A stretch of 23,904 bases of DNA. It comes from Silene noctiflora. Taxonomy: Eukaryota; Streptophyta; Magnoliopsida; Caryophyllales; Caryophyllaceae. This document shows positions 9,501 through 18,790 of this stretch, one piece after another. The DNA lies in assembly GCA_009801015.1 (NCBI GenBank), contig VHZZ01000668.1:140988-164891 (forward strand). The letters run 5' to 3'. The position numbers were made by a program, and so were the translations under genes. The notes under the pieces were generated by a model, which saw only the letters and a program-made list of their open reading frames with translations, was not told where the DNA came from and did no database searches. Position 1 is the stretch's first letter. Every line of letters starts with the position of its first letter.

Positions 9501-11414
9501 ATAACTTGTAAATCAGAGGATTGAAACAGCCAATGTCCATTTCACAGTGTGTTTGTAAAAATATTCTTGTAGATGTTAACCATTTTCCGAGTCGTAACCA
9601 TATATGCACTTCATTTGTATTCTCTGGGTTTTCACATGACACAAGTCTGAAGAAATGGCAAGTAGAAAAGGCTAAATGTCAAGTAGATGGAAGGCGTATT
9701 AAAAGCAAGTAGATTGACAGTGGAATCCCCATGCTTCAATATATATTTTTGTCTTTTAAGAAATAAAATTCACCCAAAAGTTGAATTTAAGGTTGGTAAT
9801 GGGTTTGGATGACCCAAAAAGTAAATTTTGTGAATCCAGATAATGGAGCGAGTAGTACATGAGGAGATAAAAATATACTCCCTCCGTCCCGGTCATTTGT
9901 TGTCCTATTCCATTTTGGGTGTCTCGGTCAATTGTTGTCCTTTCTATTCTAAAAATGCATTTGATGAGCACTTTGATCATTCATACTCAATTTAGTCCAC
10001 TTGTCATCTAATAATTGGCTCCCTCCTCTTTCTTTGGTCTTTGTGCCAAAACCAAAGGACAACAATTGACGGGGACGGAGGGAGTACTTCCTATTGAACA
10101 TATATAAATATGTGACAAATTAAGTGAATGTTTTTCATGGCACTATTAGGATACTGCTGCTGCTCTGATTGCTCAACGTGGTTCCACATCTTCACACCGT
10201 ACAACAGCAGTTGAGAATCAAGTTTTTAATGAGCTTATGTATTCAGATGAGTATCAGCGGCCACTCGGGTATGGGTTTGGTGTCACTGGGAATAAAGTGT
10301 TTAGGACTGAAGCAGAATCAAGGAAGCGAGGGTATGGAGAACTGGGCATTAAAGCAGAATTCGGAAGCTCAAAGAAAAAGATGTTTCGAATGGGATCAGA
10401 GAGGAAGAATAATGGGTACTTTCCTCCTGATTCTTCTGCGGAAGTGGAGAGGTTGAATTTTGCAGTGACAGCCTTGGGTGAGACCAATCAACTCATGCAA
10501 GGCCAAATTAAGATGCAATCTCGGCAATTGCAAATGCAATCTCAACAGTTGCAAATGCAGTCCAAGCAGATAGAGGGGGTGCAAGTGCAACTTCAACAAG
10601 TTACTTCTTTGCTGACGAAGTATGGCGCAATGCTGAATAATCCACAAGCTCATCATACACCTAAACCAGCTTTCTTCCCAGGCCTCAATGGTGCAAATAG
10701 ACAGGTATCACCTTTGTTTCATATATTTTTCTGCATCCTATATCTATATAATTAATCATTCGTTTACCTGCCATTACATATGGTAACTGCTCTATTTTGA
10801 GTTAACAATTTTCCTCTAATGGAATTTCCTTGTTCTATAACGATTCACGCATCTGAGTCACTTCTGCACAAACATGTAATCTTTGGATGGCGCACAGTCA
10901 AATTTCTTGAAGGTTTAATTAACTAATATCTTGTGATCCTTTTTTATTTTGTATTTCATTTTTATGAAGGCTCATTAGTCATTAGTATTACAGACAGTGT
11001 CATTGATATATAAATGAAAAATAATTTTTCCTAGTTGAGCTATAATTTCGTATATATCGAGCTTTTGACTTTGAGATATTCATATAAATAACCAAATTGG
11101 CCCGTATAACTCTCTGCATTCCATTCTTCATGATATATCTCATATGTCCTAATTTCCGTTAAGGGAAATGTTGTGTACGTCAAACCCTTACGTACGCTGC
11201 TTCTAGTCTTATTTTCATTGCATATTTTCCTTATGTTTCTCGAATTTGAAAGACAAGAATCTCACAGGATATGGTGCTGCTTTGCAAAGTAATTGGACCA
11301 GTAGATTGAATCCTTATAGTTTATTTTTCTTGATCTCTTATGAAGGTACAGGATGCATCATCAGAATATAGTGATGAAGAATCTGACAGTACGGACTGGG
11401 ATTCTGATTCGTAA
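6550..11414 (+). CDS. Transposase_24 (Ptta/En/Spm-type) domain protein, 688 aa, seven exons
   Basis: Exons: 6550-7348, 8285-8529, 8610-8819, 9043-9135, 9232-9333, 10150-10704, 11352-11414. All introns are GT-AG, and the phases join into one 688-residue frame ending in TAA. The ATG is fixed by an in-frame TGA 12 bp upstream. Residues 1-200 are polar and low-complexity. Residues 204-266 hold two copies of a 34-residue acidic repeat (HGFS...W.ND). From about residue 280 the text matches the plant Transposase_24 family: RPGVRFVVPFN, QPVRKGG, NWRKVD, a core with KWKNYKHDL and QWVKLVQYWF, then TGSKSYARRRDEF and GREPGALEWFLETH, ending near 495. Residues 580-642 form a Q-rich coiled coil with MQSQQLQ heptads. 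The C-terminus is acidic (SDEESDSTDWDSDS). No DDE catalytic domain is present. The intact structure, lack of terminal repeats and long leader suggest a stable, perhaps domesticated gene. Its function is unknown. The first intron could hide an exon I did not see. Confidence 0.85.
7159..7348 (+). repeat. In-gene 102-bp tandem repeat encoding 34-residue acidic units
   Basis: Two units start at 7159 and 7261. Each begins CATGGATT and encodes HGFS, then an S-W-ND motif, then a D/E-rich tail. The second is truncated by the exon 1 donor site at 7348. Confidence 0.8.
9878..10084. mobile_element. Stowaway MITE, 207 bp, in intron 5
   Basis: Ends are CTCCCTCCGTCCCGGTCATT on the left and its inverted counterpart (GGGGACGGAGGGAG) on the right. 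It is flanked by TA at 9876-9877 and 10085-10086. The inner parts of the arms (TTGTTGTCC and GGACAACAA) also pair. This is a classic non-autonomous Tc1/mariner MITE, 65 bp before the acceptor of exon 6. The well-preserved ends suggest a fairly recent insertion. Confidence 0.93.
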
Positions 11415-11790
11415 GGCAGATACCCTGGCTGGCCATGTATGTCCGTGTTCTATTTGTCCAGTAGAAAACGTACGTTGAACTCTCCATGTTTGCTTAGAAA
11501 ACGTACATTGAATTCTCCTTGTTTGCTTAGATGTGTAAGTTCAGCTGTTTTCTTACAGATTTTAGCTTGCTTTTTTACTGCTCTGTTACTTACTGCCATC
11601 AGCCAAAACAAAAGGCGCTTTTACTTTTTTTTTTTTTCTTATCGAGTTAGTTCACTTTGTCAGTGTAATATGATTACAGTAAGTATATTAAGGCAACATC
11701 GGGGTGTTTATTTCTGTAGAGGACAAATTAGTGTTTTGTGGTCTCTGCTTATTGTTGCTTGTTCTTCGCGGCAAAATCTTCAATAAAAAT
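11415..11790 (+). other. 3' untranslated region of the Transposase_24 gene
   Basis: AATAAA at 11782-11787 is a plausible near-upstream poly(A) signal about 370 bp past the stop. Within it, 11463-11528 is a 33-bp tandem duplication starting AGAAAACGTAC. The exact cleavage site is not visible. Confidence 0.5.
11463..11528. repeat. 33-bp tandem duplication in the 3'UTR
   Basis: Units 11463-11495 and 11496-11528 differ at only three positions (for example ACGTACG versus ACGTACA). Confidence 0.9.
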
Positions 11791-12660
11791 TACTCAGCCT
11801 CTGCTTGTTGACAGAGCTAAGGCCGTGCACTTACGAGCATACAGCATTCTTACAATGCCTTAATTGGTTACCTTTTGTGGTACCAGATGATGATGCTGCT
11901 TCATCACCTGCTAATTGTTGTGCTAGCTCATATGGAATTGGATCTATCTACGAGCCGCCTGACTGATGAATGACCAAAAATGGCGCATTCAATAATATGA
12001 GTATATACAGTATTTAGTATTTTAGTCAAGATCCTAGTTATACAAAATGAAGTATGGATACGCTTGAACTACAAAGTCGAATGAATTCACTGCCTTAGGT
12101 TTAGGCGTGCATTCCAGAATGCAGAAAAATGCTTGAGCGCGCCTAATACACTTCAAAACAAGTCCCTATCAAATGGACAACTACATCAGAAAATGCGGAT
12201 ATTTTGGCCTTGATTTGCTAAGCTCACCTCAACTCAACGAGAACAGAAATCCGCATGTACCTGCAACTATGTTGCTGCCAATAGTAAATCATCACAAAAT
12301 ACATGCACAAAACCGTCACAAAAATAAAGCAGAAGCAAAGTGAAAATGTATAGTATATAGAAAGAGCACCAGAAGCATGTATAGTGTATAACTGTATACA
12401 TATCTTCACTGTAGAATCTATCTACCGTGCAAACGTTTACATTGGAAGTGGACTATTCATTCATACATGTGGTCTACAAGGCCAAAATTTCAGTACAGTA
12501 AGTCCGTAGCGGTACCATAGCAAAAATCACAGTTACACTGGAATCAGGCTGATGATTTTCATCGGCGTAAATAACTACTAAAACTACCTCTGCGAAATGC
12601 TAGTCTAAGTGGAAATACAAAAAAATCATTAAATGTTGTCTATATCTTCGAGAGTGTGCT
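11791..12660. other. Spacer between two convergent genes; includes the DnaJ 3'UTR
   Basis: I see no coding structure. The plus-strand gene should end near 11790 and the minus-strand DnaJ gene ends at 12661. The DnaJ 3'UTR occupies an undefined part of the right side; no clear AATAAA was seen on the minus strand close to the stop. Confidence 0.5.
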
Positions 12661-15600
12661 CTATCTTGCTTTGCTCGAAGCTTTAGCCTTGCCTATATTG
12701 ACAAGCTCTTCAATAAGCTTCCGCTCTTCACTGTCAAGTCGCGCAGGAAGTTCTACCTGCACTTTTACCAGTTGATCCCCTCTCTTATTCCGCTTATTAA
12801 TGAAGGGAACACCCTTTTTCGACATCACCAACGTTGTATTTGGCTGGGTGCCGGGTGGCAGCTTAAGATCGCTCATCCCATCTACTGTTGGAACTTTCAA
12901 GACCGTCCCTAGGATAGCATCAAGATAAGAGACCTTGCAGGTGTAAAGAATATTATTGCCATCCCTTCTTAAAACAGGGTCTTCAAGAACCTCAATGGCT
13001 ACAAATAGGTCGCCGGGTGGTCCACCTCTTCTGCCGGAGTTTCCCTCTGATTGACACCTTATTTGGTTTCCAGTATCGACCCCGGCAGGAATTTTCAGAT
13101 CAAGTGACTTGGATTTTTTTACACGGCCGTCACCTCGACATTTATTACATGGAGTTTGACTCTCACCCATTCCGTTACAGTCAGGGCAAGTTATTGCCTG
13201 CTGAACAATGCCGAAAGGAGTTCGCATAGACGAGACCACCTGACCTTGGCCGTTACAAGATCGGCAAACGTAGGATTTAGTTCCCGGCTTTGCCCCGGAG
13301 CCTTCACAAGTGGGACAATCCTCGAGCCGTGTAATCTCAATAGTCTTTTTCACTCCAAACACCGCCTCTTTGAAATCCAGGCGAAGAGTATAAAGCAAGT
13401 TTTCGCCTTCTGAAAACCCGTTTCTGAAACTTCCTCCCGTGCCCATGCCATCGAAGTTTCTAAGTAATTCATCAAAGATGCTGCTACTGCCATAGCCCTA
13501 AAATAACGGAATGTCAAATCTACGAGATCAGCATTTAGTATGTATAATTAAACAATATATGTAAATGAGAAAATACCCCCATGCTTGGACCATCGTTTAG
13601 ACCATCCTCTCCGTATCTATCATACAAGGAACGCTTCTTGTCATCTGATAGGATCTGCAGTTATGGGTAAATTTTATTAACAGACTATTGCCACTTATGA
13701 AAGTATTTTCACAACAGATGAAGTAATTTCGATTATTCATCTAATGAATAATAGAATGAAACTTACCTCATACGCATTACTAATCTCCTTGAATTTTTGT
13801 TCTGCTCCCGGTTCTCTGCAATGTGTAAGGGCCAATTAACAAACCATAAATTTTGAGCAAATAATAGAATAAATGAGAGAAAATTTTACAAGTAAACATG
13901 AAAGAAATACCACTTAAAAACAAGGGCCATTTTCTCACAAATTTAACTTAATCAACAGAAACCACATAACTGCTGTACGATGCTCGAATGCAAAAATTTT
14001 GAAACAACGGTTCTGGTAACGATAATGCAAGGTTGTGGGGAGGGGGCTACTACTAACACATGATCATCACCTATCCTGAAAATACTGGTGAGGGTCAAGA
14101 GCCGGACATCAATATGTGGAACTTTCGGTCAAAAAGATACTCAAAGTCCAAACAATATCGAAGTAAGAAAATACTGAATTGTGTGAGATAAACAATCTGG
14201 AGTATAAAGAAGTTTGATGTATTACGATGCAGGTAGAACCTCAACTTACTTGTTGACATCAGGATGATAAGTCCTAGCAAGCTTCCTATAAGCTGCAGAT
14301 TAAACAGAAATGAACCATATTGTTAGGTCAGATGCAGAAAGGGAACTAAAGGGATACATGAGATAATATACATGGCAAAAAAATCAGTTCAAAGTTTGAC
14401 AGAAATAAGATATAACTCACCGCTCTTTATATCAGACTTTGCCGCAGTTTCAGAGACGCCAAGGACAGAATAATAATCCTGCATGTTCATAGCAGACATT
14501 GGGAAAAAGAATGCCAAACAAGAACATTTGCTCAATGCCTCAATGGTACGAACCCAAATTACACAATGCAAGGAAACAACATAAGAAAAAGTTCTAACCT
14601 TTGCAGCTTTGACAACGAGATGCGATCTCTTGGATCCACGTGTACTTCTAGGTTGCTGTGAAATTAAATTTGCACGAGAGAAATCTGATGAAAATATAGA
14701 TGAGCGCATCGATGCCAGGCACTCATTGCTTGAAAAACTGCAATAAGAACAAATTTTAAACATAAAAGCTAAAATTGAATGTCAATTCATATCGGAGTGT
14801 GAGACCAGTGGTGGAATCAGGATTTGAGGGGCGCCAAAAATTTCGGCGGAGGCGAATGAATAATGGCATAAGGTAAAAGTGAGACGATCTCAAAAATTTA
14901 ACTAAAAAAATAGGATAACTCTTGAAAAATGAACAAGGTGCCTAATACACCAATACACCATGCCTATATGCTACCCTTTATATGCCCAAAATTTTGGCAG
15001 TAAATATACATGTAAATTGAAAATAATAATTTCTCATGATAGAGCAAACATTTCATTTGTGTTCCCTGATTTACCTATTATCTCCTAAGCGTAGGGAAAA
15101 TTTTGCTCTCTCTATTTCTTTCACATCTCCCAGTTAGCACTTTTCAGTCTGTTTCTTTGAATCTTGCGTTTCTCCTGCTGTAAGTGGCCCATTCACTTTT
15201 ATCCTTACTAATTTTGTATTGTTTTTCCTAATATTATGGTTGGAAACGGAGAAATCAATAAAATGAAGTACTTAAAAAAAAATGGACAACTGTTGGCAGT
15301 GTCGAGAATACCAGGCCATGCATAGCACGAAACATAAGCGCAAATCCCCAATTAAAAAGAAAAGCATCCAACTACCAATGTGTTATCATGTTGCCCTTCA
15401 GTTCACCGTATTTAGTAACCCATTCTAGGAATTGAATGAGATTATGAGAATACTATGCAACTTTGCTCTCATTTTGTATATGTGCGCCACCCATGTGGCA
15501 TCTTTTTGTATATGGGTGTCACCCACTCACCCATAGGTGCCTTTATAAATTATGAATACTACTATCACTTACTCATCAAAAAAAATATCTATACGACAAC

Positions 15601-16654
15601 AACAAAGCCTTGACCCCTAAATGACCCGGTGTAGGTATTTCAGTATCTGTATAATTGATAACATAAGCAGCTTGAATAAAATATTGGAAAGGACAAAGGG
15701 AGCCAATAATAGAAGATGGGAGGCTCAATCAAGGTTTATTGACGAATGACAAGAATAACCAAATTCCAAAAGGAAAGTTCAGATTAGCTGTTAAATAATT
15801 CAGGCTACTCATCACGGTGTTGTACCGTAACTTCTGGATCGTACTTCCTTTTTTAGAATTTATCCCTCCACAATTTACAGACAAGGGCCAAGGAGAGAGT
15901 TTAATGTAAAACAAAACAAAAAAAACTCTTTCAAGATCATCTCCTTCTCAGCCCATTAAGTTCTACCGAAAACCTTTGAGAGGTTCCATAGCTAGCCAGA
16001 GAGACCGAACTTTCACGTCTTTAGAAATACATAATTGCAAACACCGTCTTATATAAAATCAAGTGGTAACACTAGATGGTAGAGATCCCATAACCCAGAC
16101 CCCAACCTACAGCCTGGAGGTTACGGGTTTGATCCCCATTCCCCACAGCATTAGTGTTAGGTTCCATCATTCCCCACAGCATGACAAAGAGAACTAGTAC
16201 CAACTTCTATATAAAATCAAAGGCAAGGAAGCGCCTCACAAAGCATTAGGGCTGGTAAGTCATGTTTTCACCAAAAAAAAGACAAGTCTCTAACTGGCGG
16301 TAGATGCAAAATAGACAAAAGCGTTTGAAGAAATTACATCTCTTACAAGACTCAGAGGGTCCTTCCACCATTTCCAGAACATACGATTCACACACAGATT
16401 TTTATCAAGATGTTTGTGTCAAGAATGCAAATGTAAAAAGTAAAAACACAGTACAGCTTCTTTTCTTCCAAATTCCACTCTCATGGTTCAAGAAACAGAA
16501 GACGTACATGACAATGAACTAGTCAAGTATGTACTTTTCAGGACAGGTGGTGTTCTTACCAGTGTGATGACAACACATTAAGATATGTACTTCCAGGTGA
16601 TTTGCACTGTGTACCACAGTACGGGATATACGTTCCACATGGCACAGTTGCCAT
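12661..16654 (-). CDS. DJA6-like: Chloroplast-type DnaJ/Hsp40 (type I J-protein, DJA5/DJA6-like), 432 aa, seven coding exons
   Basis: Coding exons in transcript order: 16654-16560, 14737-14599, 14478-14421, 14292-14250, 13815-13767, 13654-13577, 13497-12661. All junctions are GT-AG and in phase. Residues 1 to about 76 are Ser/Thr/Arg-rich with few acidic residues, like a plastid transit peptide (start [16 protein letters not shown]). The J domain starts at DYYSVLGVS (79) and holds the HPD motif at 107-109 and [21 protein letters not shown] short glycine stretch follows. The zinc-finger region has four CxxCxGxG modules, at Cys 215, 232, 258 and 271. The C-terminal substrate-binding part includes [12 protein letters not shown] and [15 protein letters not shown]. 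The length matches the Arabidopsis DJA5/DJA6 group, which works as an Hsp70 co-chaperone and in chloroplast iron-sulfur assembly; transfer of that role is inference. The first exon was chosen because it ends in the required phase 2 and starts with ATG after a good acceptor. It is the least certain exon. Confidence 0.9.
14806..14870. mobile_element. Single hAT-like transposon end in DnaJ intron 1
   Basis: CAGTGGTGGAATCAGGATTT starts at 14806 and is followed by a G-rich stretch. It resembles the left end of the element at 6138. No matching second end was found, so its extent is unknown. Confidence 0.4.
15595..15640. repeat. Dispersed plant repeat motif
   Basis: ACAACAACAAAGCCTTGACC followed by AAATGACCCGGTGTAGG matches a phrase common in plant interspersed repeats (ACAACAACAAAGCCTT...GGGGTCGG). 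I recall the motif but cannot assign a family. Confidence 0.4.
16063..16207 (+). mobile_element. tRNA-derived SINE, ~145 bp, in DnaJ intron 1
   Basis: The body begins GTGGTAACACTAGATGG (A-box-like) and contains GGGTTTGATCC (B-box-like, about 16125-16135), spaced as in tRNA-type pol III promoters. It is flanked by a perfect 13-bp direct repeat TATATAAAATCAA (16050-16062 and 16208-16220), the target duplication left by LINE-type insertion. It lies antisense to the DnaJ gene. An internal CATTCCCCACAGCAT word is also duplicated. I cannot name the family. Confidence 0.8.
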
Positions 16655-17518
16655 GAAAATAACCTATAAAGGATGCATACAATTTCTTAGCGGCAGAAGA
16701 CAAGAACTATAATAAAGAACATAGATGGCATAATAATACTTGGAACTTAAAAAAAACGAAATATAAGTAACCGAAACACTGGTATCAAAAGGTGGTGGAT
16801 TTATCCTTAAAGGATCTTTTACTAAAGATAATAGGAATATGCACTTTGATGCTCTTAAGTTTGGCCTAATTCCACTATGATGACCTCAAGTATAAGACAT
16901 TTTCCACATCGGTGACCTAAATTGTAAAATCGCTAAAATTTCACATAAGCAAATTATATTGAGGCATGATAAAGCCGTCTTTTGAAAAACTATGCTAAAA
17001 CTCAAAATTACTTTCACAATTTATTATGTTTATAAATGTGACTACTTTAGATGAAATTTGAGAATTCAATATCTCCGGTCACCAAAGTGAAAAAATTTCA
17101 TGATTGTGTCTTACCAAATCGGCAAATAACCCTACATGACACTCAAATGAAATTAGTCACACACCAGAGCACCAAAGAGAAATTACCAAAAAAAATCCGG
17201 TATTATCATGAAATTTTCAATCATACAATGTAGTAGCTACTAGCTACACGATCACTTAGAAAATGTACAAACAATCCATCCCAACAAAACAACAACCTCG
17301 AATCACCAATGTTTACCTTTTTTCCCAACATCTCTTCCTAATTCAAAGATTTCATACATTCAACATTTCCCATTTTCGCCATTTTCACCAACTCTCACAC
17401 CACATACAAATACTGCAGCTTTATTTCACCCAAAGTTCTAATCATACATAAAACTCTCAAATCCTCAATCTAATTCAGCAATACACCAACAAACAAATCA
17501 ATTCAAACATATAACAAT

Positions 17519-17790
17519 CCCTCTTTTCCAATTCCAACCACTCACATCTCATAAATGACAACAAATAACCGGAAAAGATCGCATTTTGGACCAATTTCAT
17601 TAAGATTAGTAACTACCCACATAACATATAAGTCTAACACAAACACAATATAAGTTTAACAAGCCCTCTATTTCAATTCCACCACTTATATCTCAAAATT
17701 GACAACAAATAACCGAAAAAATTACATTTTGGACCAATTTCCATAAAATCAAAAACTACCCACATAACAATTAACTCTAACACATAGGTC
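17519..17790. repeat. 145-bp direct duplication in the leader intron
   Basis: The segment starting CCCTCTTTTCCAATTCC at 17519 recurs at 17664. Shared words include GACAACAAATAACCG, TTTTGGACCAATTTC and ACTACCCACATAACA. The copies are diverged, so the duplication is not recent. Confidence 0.8.
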
Positions 17791-17921
17791 AAAATCATAA
17801 TTATGCTAAAATTATATTCATATCGCAATTATCATACTTTGGGACAATAGGGTTGATTGGAAAATGGTCAATACATTTTGGCACAATTAGCAATATATAC
17901 ATCTATAGATAAACTTTTTCG

Positions 17922-17973
17922 GTCTCAATTATTTGTTTAGTATTTTAATTAAAGGTAAACAAATGATTGAGAC
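17922..17973. repeat. Near-perfect hairpin, probable remnant MITE
   Basis: Arms 17922-17939 (GTCTCAATTATTTGTTTA) and 17956-17973 pair with one mismatch around a 16-base AT loop. The arm sequence resembles the inner end of Stowaway elements (CTCCGTCTCAATTATTTGTT), so this is probably a MITE that lost its middle. It lies 49 bp downstream of the leader-exon donor, in the transcript's sense. Confidence 0.75.
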
Positions 17974-18022
17974 TTAGGAGAGAAATTTGAAAATGAAGAA
18001 GAAAAGATAAGATGAAGTTACC

Positions 18023-18172
18023 TGTGGAAATGTAGTGGGTTGGTCGGATGACACAACCGTAGGAGAGAAATTGGGATTTGGGAAGCTCAACCGAAACCAG
18101 AAGAATGTGTACTACAACTTGAAGCTTATGTGTTTGGGTGAGATATTTCATGTTACCCGACAAAAGAAACAC
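18023..18172 (-). other. Probable non-coding leader exon of the DnaJ gene
   Basis: A strong donor (CCACAG|GTAAC) at 18023/18022 marks its 3' end. In the only phase that could splice directly to the exon at 14737, a TGA interrupts and no ATG follows. It is therefore better explained as 5'UTR joined to the ATG exon at 16663. The 5' limit is a guess. Confidence 0.5.
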
Positions 18173-18229
18173 ACATAATAAATAAATAAAATATCAAAAT
18201 AATAATAAAAATTGTTGGACTTTTAAAAA

Positions 18230-18310
18230 ATATATCATTTCCGCCTTACAAGTTACAAGATTGTCATATTAGTTACAGCGCAAATTCTCCTGGAAGGCGG
18301 GAACTATCCG
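18230..18310 (-). promoter_or_regulatory. DnaJ upstream region with paired GGCGG/CCGCC words
   Basis: TTTCCGCCTT (about 18238) and AAGGCGGGAA (about 18295) form an inverted pair ~50 bp apart. The second contains TTCCCGCC on the minus strand, an E2F-like site. Placement upstream of the leader exon suggests promoter DNA. Function is unproven. Confidence 0.3.
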
Positions 18311-18790
18311 TCACAAGCTGAAAACGACTATTGTCCTCTCTCACAATATGCAAATTTCAGGATTCTTATTTTTGCAATACATATTTACTTGTTATAATAC
18401 ATTTTTAACAAAAATAACCCATTTATTTTCCACCCCCTTCACGTCATTTTTTTTTCTCCCTTCACGCAGTATATTTTTTTATTTTTGCCAACTCTTTTCA
18501 TTTTTATTTAGTACCACCTTTCTCCCATAACTCCGCAATACCGCCCTTCGCTGCCGACAACCACCACTAGCCGCTGTCGTCATCACAACTAGCCAGATTT
18601 TGGACCCACAACGTACCACGGTACTATGAAAAAGGGAAAAAATTAAAAAAACAAAATGCAAATCAGTGCGCAACCACCTCACTACCAATCTTTCCTCTCA
18701 TCACCGCCTCTCCTATAAGCCCTCATCGGTTCTCCAACGACGACAACCGTTCACCATATTGCCAGGCACCGTCTAAGGTTTTCCCTCAAC
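18311..18790. other. AT-rich then CCG-rich spacer, no gene recognised
   Basis: T-rich to about 18530. A short stretch with CCACCACTAGCCGCTG-type words follows, which recalls low-complexity captured or 5'UTR-like DNA. No coding evidence was seen. Confidence 0.45.

Larger units (their letters stand above)
16663..18022 (-). other. 5'UTR intron of the DnaJ gene
   Basis: On the minus strand, the donor CCACAG|GTAACTTC ends the leader exon at 18023. The acceptor TTTATAG|GTTATTTTC at 16664 sits nine bases before the ATG. The intron proper spans about 16664-18022. Apart from the 145-bp duplication and the hairpin listed separately, it is AT-rich with no gene. Confidence 0.55.

Noticed and set aside
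13017..13413. Plus-strand frames opposite the last DnaJ exon
   Set aside because: They are antisense shadows of the conserved zinc-finger coding sequence.
14389..14763. Minus-strand open frame starting MFKIC as the DnaJ start
   Set aside because: The first residues come from intron sequence before a good acceptor at 14738, and the frame reads through the donor at 14598.
16063..16140. A functional tRNA gene
   Set aside because: Box-like motifs are present, but no cloverleaf with acceptor stem is evident. The 13-bp flanking duplication fits a SINE.
17945..18172. Minus-strand open frame as the first coding exon of DnaJ
   Set aside because: Its frame ends in phase 1, while the exon at 14737 needs phase 2. 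In the required phase a TGA is present and no ATG follows, so I treat the region as leader.
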